Part shown: positions 26,759 through 27,900 of the stretch, in pieces | How positions within the stretch are numbered: the first letter of the stretch is position 1 | Layout of the letters: each line of letters opens with the position of its first letter | Assembly (NCBI GenBank): GCA_004335835.1 | Contig: RWJK01001406.1 | Span: 1-27,900 of the forward strand | DNA length: 27,900 bases | Origin: Scenedesmus sp. ARA3 | Taxonomy: Eukaryota > Chlorophyta > Chlorophyceae > Sphaeropleales > Scenedesmaceae | Reading direction: 5' to 3' | Notes under the pieces: generated by a model | Told to the model about the DNA's origin: nothing | The model's input: the letters and a program-made list of their open reading frames with translations, nothing else | Database searches by the model: none | Translations under genes and position numbers: made by a program

Positions 26759-27343
26759 TGCTGCTATTGCTGCTATGGTTGCTGCTGCTGCTGGTGCCGT
26801 TCTCCTTCGCTCAGCCTTCGACAACTGATGCCTGTTATTGATGAGTTAAGGGGTTTAGTTAAGCACGCGCCTGTGCTTTTTCCGTGGTGAACCACTCGTA
26901 GTAAGGGCCCTCAAAGGTGCCTGCCACATCTGCAGGGATGGGACCACTTGCAGGCATCGGTGCAGTGATGAACACCTGCGCAGGAGAGCATATACAAGTA
27001 GCAGCGCATAAGCAGGTTGACCAGCGCCCCAGCTGTGGCTGCTGCACCAGCTGCTGCCGCTATTGGATGTACGATGTGTACTTTTTGTAGCGCTACTAGT
27101 AGGGAGCGTATCACAAGGGTGTCCAGAAGCAGCCAGACAACGCTAGCTGGAGCTGAGCAGCAGTAGCGCCAGCAGCAGATGTGTCCATCAGCTGGCCTAA
27201 CTCACGAATTCTATTAAGTCGGCCAGAGCAACATCAAGGTTGCTCCTGCGAAACTGCTGCATAAATATGGCCCCAGAGGTGCGCCAGCTGTGTAGGCACA
27301 GCACCCGCAGCTTGCGGGGTACTTGCTGCTGCTCCTGCTGCAT
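23786..27343 (-). CDS. FSH-family serine hydrolase (OVCA2-like alpha/beta hydrolase), 7 exons, about 323 aa
   Basis: Exons (minus): 27343-27206, 26975-26871, 26508-26398, 25525-25344, 25138-25073, 24885-24687, 23956-23786. The fold is the FSH1-type alpha/beta hydrolase, a family of small esterase-like enzymes with variable substrates. Visible landmarks: N-terminal LRVLCLHSWRTSG (about 12-24, usually HGWR in the family, as I recall); VFITAPMPASGP (47-58); FEGPYYEWF; GPFDGICGFSQ followed across an intron by GGAMAS, giving the GxSxG nucleophile Ser117; VPSCHIIGHKD with candidate acid Asp178; and RGHIVPP with candidate His203. After about residue 225 there is an extension (QAHVQERQQQQL, then a Q-rich helix and SGKIPGGYQAKL) not needed for the fold. 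Phases match, but exon 2 appears to end with a GC donor (CAG/GCGCGT at 26871/26870), because no GT gives the right phase. An in-frame TAG two codons before the ATG fixes the start for an unspliced 5' end. The physiological substrate is unknown. Confidence 0.88.
24288..24760 (-). repeat. Three copies of the 3' end of hydrolase exon 6
   Basis: The exon 6 end (coding GGSSKLDPLDPPQPIWETEAEQ, split here only for description) lies at about 24687-24750. It recurs at about 24534-24600 (offset 153 bp, donor GTAGGC kept) and about 24290-24360 (further 244 bp, donor lost, small insertion). The copies lie downstream in the sense direction, inside the intron before exon 7. Confidence 0.9.
25480..25915 (-). 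repeat. Four-unit tandem array, exact 120-bp period, carrying the acceptor and start of hydrolase exon 4
   Basis: Units begin with GGCCTGCCC(G/T)CTGCAGTGCC on plus at 25480, 25600, 25720 and 25840. The first three are exactly 120 bp and highly similar. The fourth has a small deletion near its start and about 14 extra bases near 25860-25873. Each unit holds a CTGCA(A/G) acceptor region and the exon start GGAMASIMVALQRAGLA in the sense direction, plus about 60 bp of intron. Only the unit at 25480 is joined to the rest of exon 4. In the others the frame soon meets a stop. Confidence 0.93.
26121..26440 (-). repeat. Two copies of the 3' end of hydrolase exon 3 (nucleophile-elbow exon)
   Basis: CCTGGCTGAAGCCGCAGATG on plus at 26397 (true exon end, coding GICGFSQ in sense) recurs with changes at 26269 (offset 128 bp) and 26121 (a further 148 bp). 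The copy at 26121 keeps a donor (CAG/GTGGGG); the one at 26269 does not. Similarity extends about 40 nt into the exon. Confidence 0.88.
26505..26635 (-). repeat. Copy of the acceptor and start of hydrolase exon 3
   Basis: 26583-26620 repeats 26476-26513 at an offset of 107 bp. It codes DGQELVFTYHH in sense, preceded by an intact TCCTGCAG acceptor. The copy lies upstream of the true exon in the sense direction and diverges after 33 nt. Confidence 0.9.
26720..26795 (-). repeat. CTG/CAG trinucleotide tract in a hydrolase intron
   Basis: About 12 uninterrupted CTG units on plus, then interrupted CTG/TTG units. It is in the intron between exons 2 and 3; on the sense strand it reads CAG. Confidence 0.85.
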
Positions 27344-27900
27344 GTTCCCCTATATAAGCTGGCGCCGCTCTTTCACTTTGACAATATTGCGTTTGGAATC
27401 AATTTGAACAGCCAATATGAGTGAAGCGTGCCTTGAATCACGACACAGGCGCACGATGATGCGGAAGCCAGAGCGAACCGGACTCTTGGGCGCGCAGGAG
27501 CGATGAAGATTGCTTAAAACGACTTGTTGTACCTTTGAGCATGCTTTGAGGCATCTCGTCTTGCCTTCTCGGCCTCACTCAAGACACTACTGACGGATTA
27601 CGCAATCGTTTGAACTGACAACGCATGTCATTGTCAACTGCCACGCCACAGGTCACACATTGGCTTTTGCGACATACAGCCTTGCAACCGTTCGCCATAC
27701 ACTAGTGGTGTGCCCTGAAGGGCACTGTTGGATGAGCCGCAGGCTGTGCATACTGAGGACGCTGGACTTGCGCGCGTGTCATGGACATGACATGTCCAGG
27801 GTTTCAACCAAACCACGTGCCAGCTTGTCGAGCAACGATCTGATCTGCTCCGCCTGCTGACACGCCAGGTCTCGCACCCAGCCAACACAGTGCCGGGGGG
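27344..27900. other. Upstream region of the serine hydrolase gene; no gene recognised
   Basis: This should contain the leftward promoter. TATATA lies at 27351-27356 only 8 bp from the ATG. Two overlapping opposite-strand ORFs at 27634-27888 lack any recognisable features. A 17-bp palindrome lies at 27782-27798. Confidence 0.45.
27782..27798. repeat. 17-bp perfect palindrome
   Basis: TGGACATGACATGTCCA: 8-bp arms around one central base. It resembles a dimeric factor-binding site and lies about 440 bp upstream of the hydrolase ATG. Function unknown. Confidence 0.6.

Noticed and set aside
27634..27888. Overlapping plus and minus ORFs of 66 and 84 codons
   Set aside because: Neither has a recognisable feature and they overlap each other on opposite strands at the window edge.
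1..27900. tRNA, rRNA, transposase or reverse transcriptase genes
   Set aside because: None was seen on either strand; no LTRs or terminal inverted repeats beyond the short ones listed.

Overview
The window is nuclear DNA of a eukaryote, most likely a chlorophycean green alga with a ciliated stage. The evidence is: genes of 7-13 short exons with GT/AG introns; splice acceptors mostly ending in CTGCAG; the chlorophyte-type TGTAA signal near 3' ends; heavy CAG/CTG/GCN repeat content in exons and introns; and a complete gene for the ciliary transport protein IFT56. Genus is not determinable from sequence alone. All exon boundaries were read by eye from splice sites, reading-frame phase and protein continuity.

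Layout. (1) 1-3673, minus: 5' part of a large Q/A/S-rich protein in one uninterrupted frame, with a coiled coil and a ubiquitin-interacting motif; it runs off the left edge. (2) 5593-11471, minus: 9-exon gene for an unrecognised polytopic membrane protein (about 467 aa, about 7 membrane segments). (3) 11813-12319, plus: unsupported but plausible small intronless ORF. (4) 12525-15789, plus: 8-exon gene for a membrane protein with a C-terminal EF-hand pair (about 311 aa; first exon uncertain). (5) 17021-22883, plus: 13-exon IFT56/TTC26/DYF13 gene, 567 aa, complete. (6) 23786-27343, minus: 7-exon FSH-type serine hydrolase, about 323 aa, with a Q-rich C-terminal extension. Genes 2 and 3/4 are divergent, 4 and 5 are tandem, 5 and 6 are convergent. 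No operon-like or pathway link between neighbours is evident.

The striking feature is not a gene. In all four multi-exon genes, pieces of exon together with the adjoining splice site are duplicated tandemly inside the neighbouring intron, usually about 100-130 bp (or about twice that) from the parent copy. I count about 18 such loci involving at least 15 exon ends. They range from single decayed 30-bp copies to a seven-unit array (6934-7662) and a four-unit array of exact 120-bp period (25480-25915). Many copies keep intact donors or acceptors. This looks like a recurrent process that enlarges introns by duplicating exon-intron junctions. It explains nearly all the extra ORFs with exon-like sequence and is the best candidate here for something undescribed.
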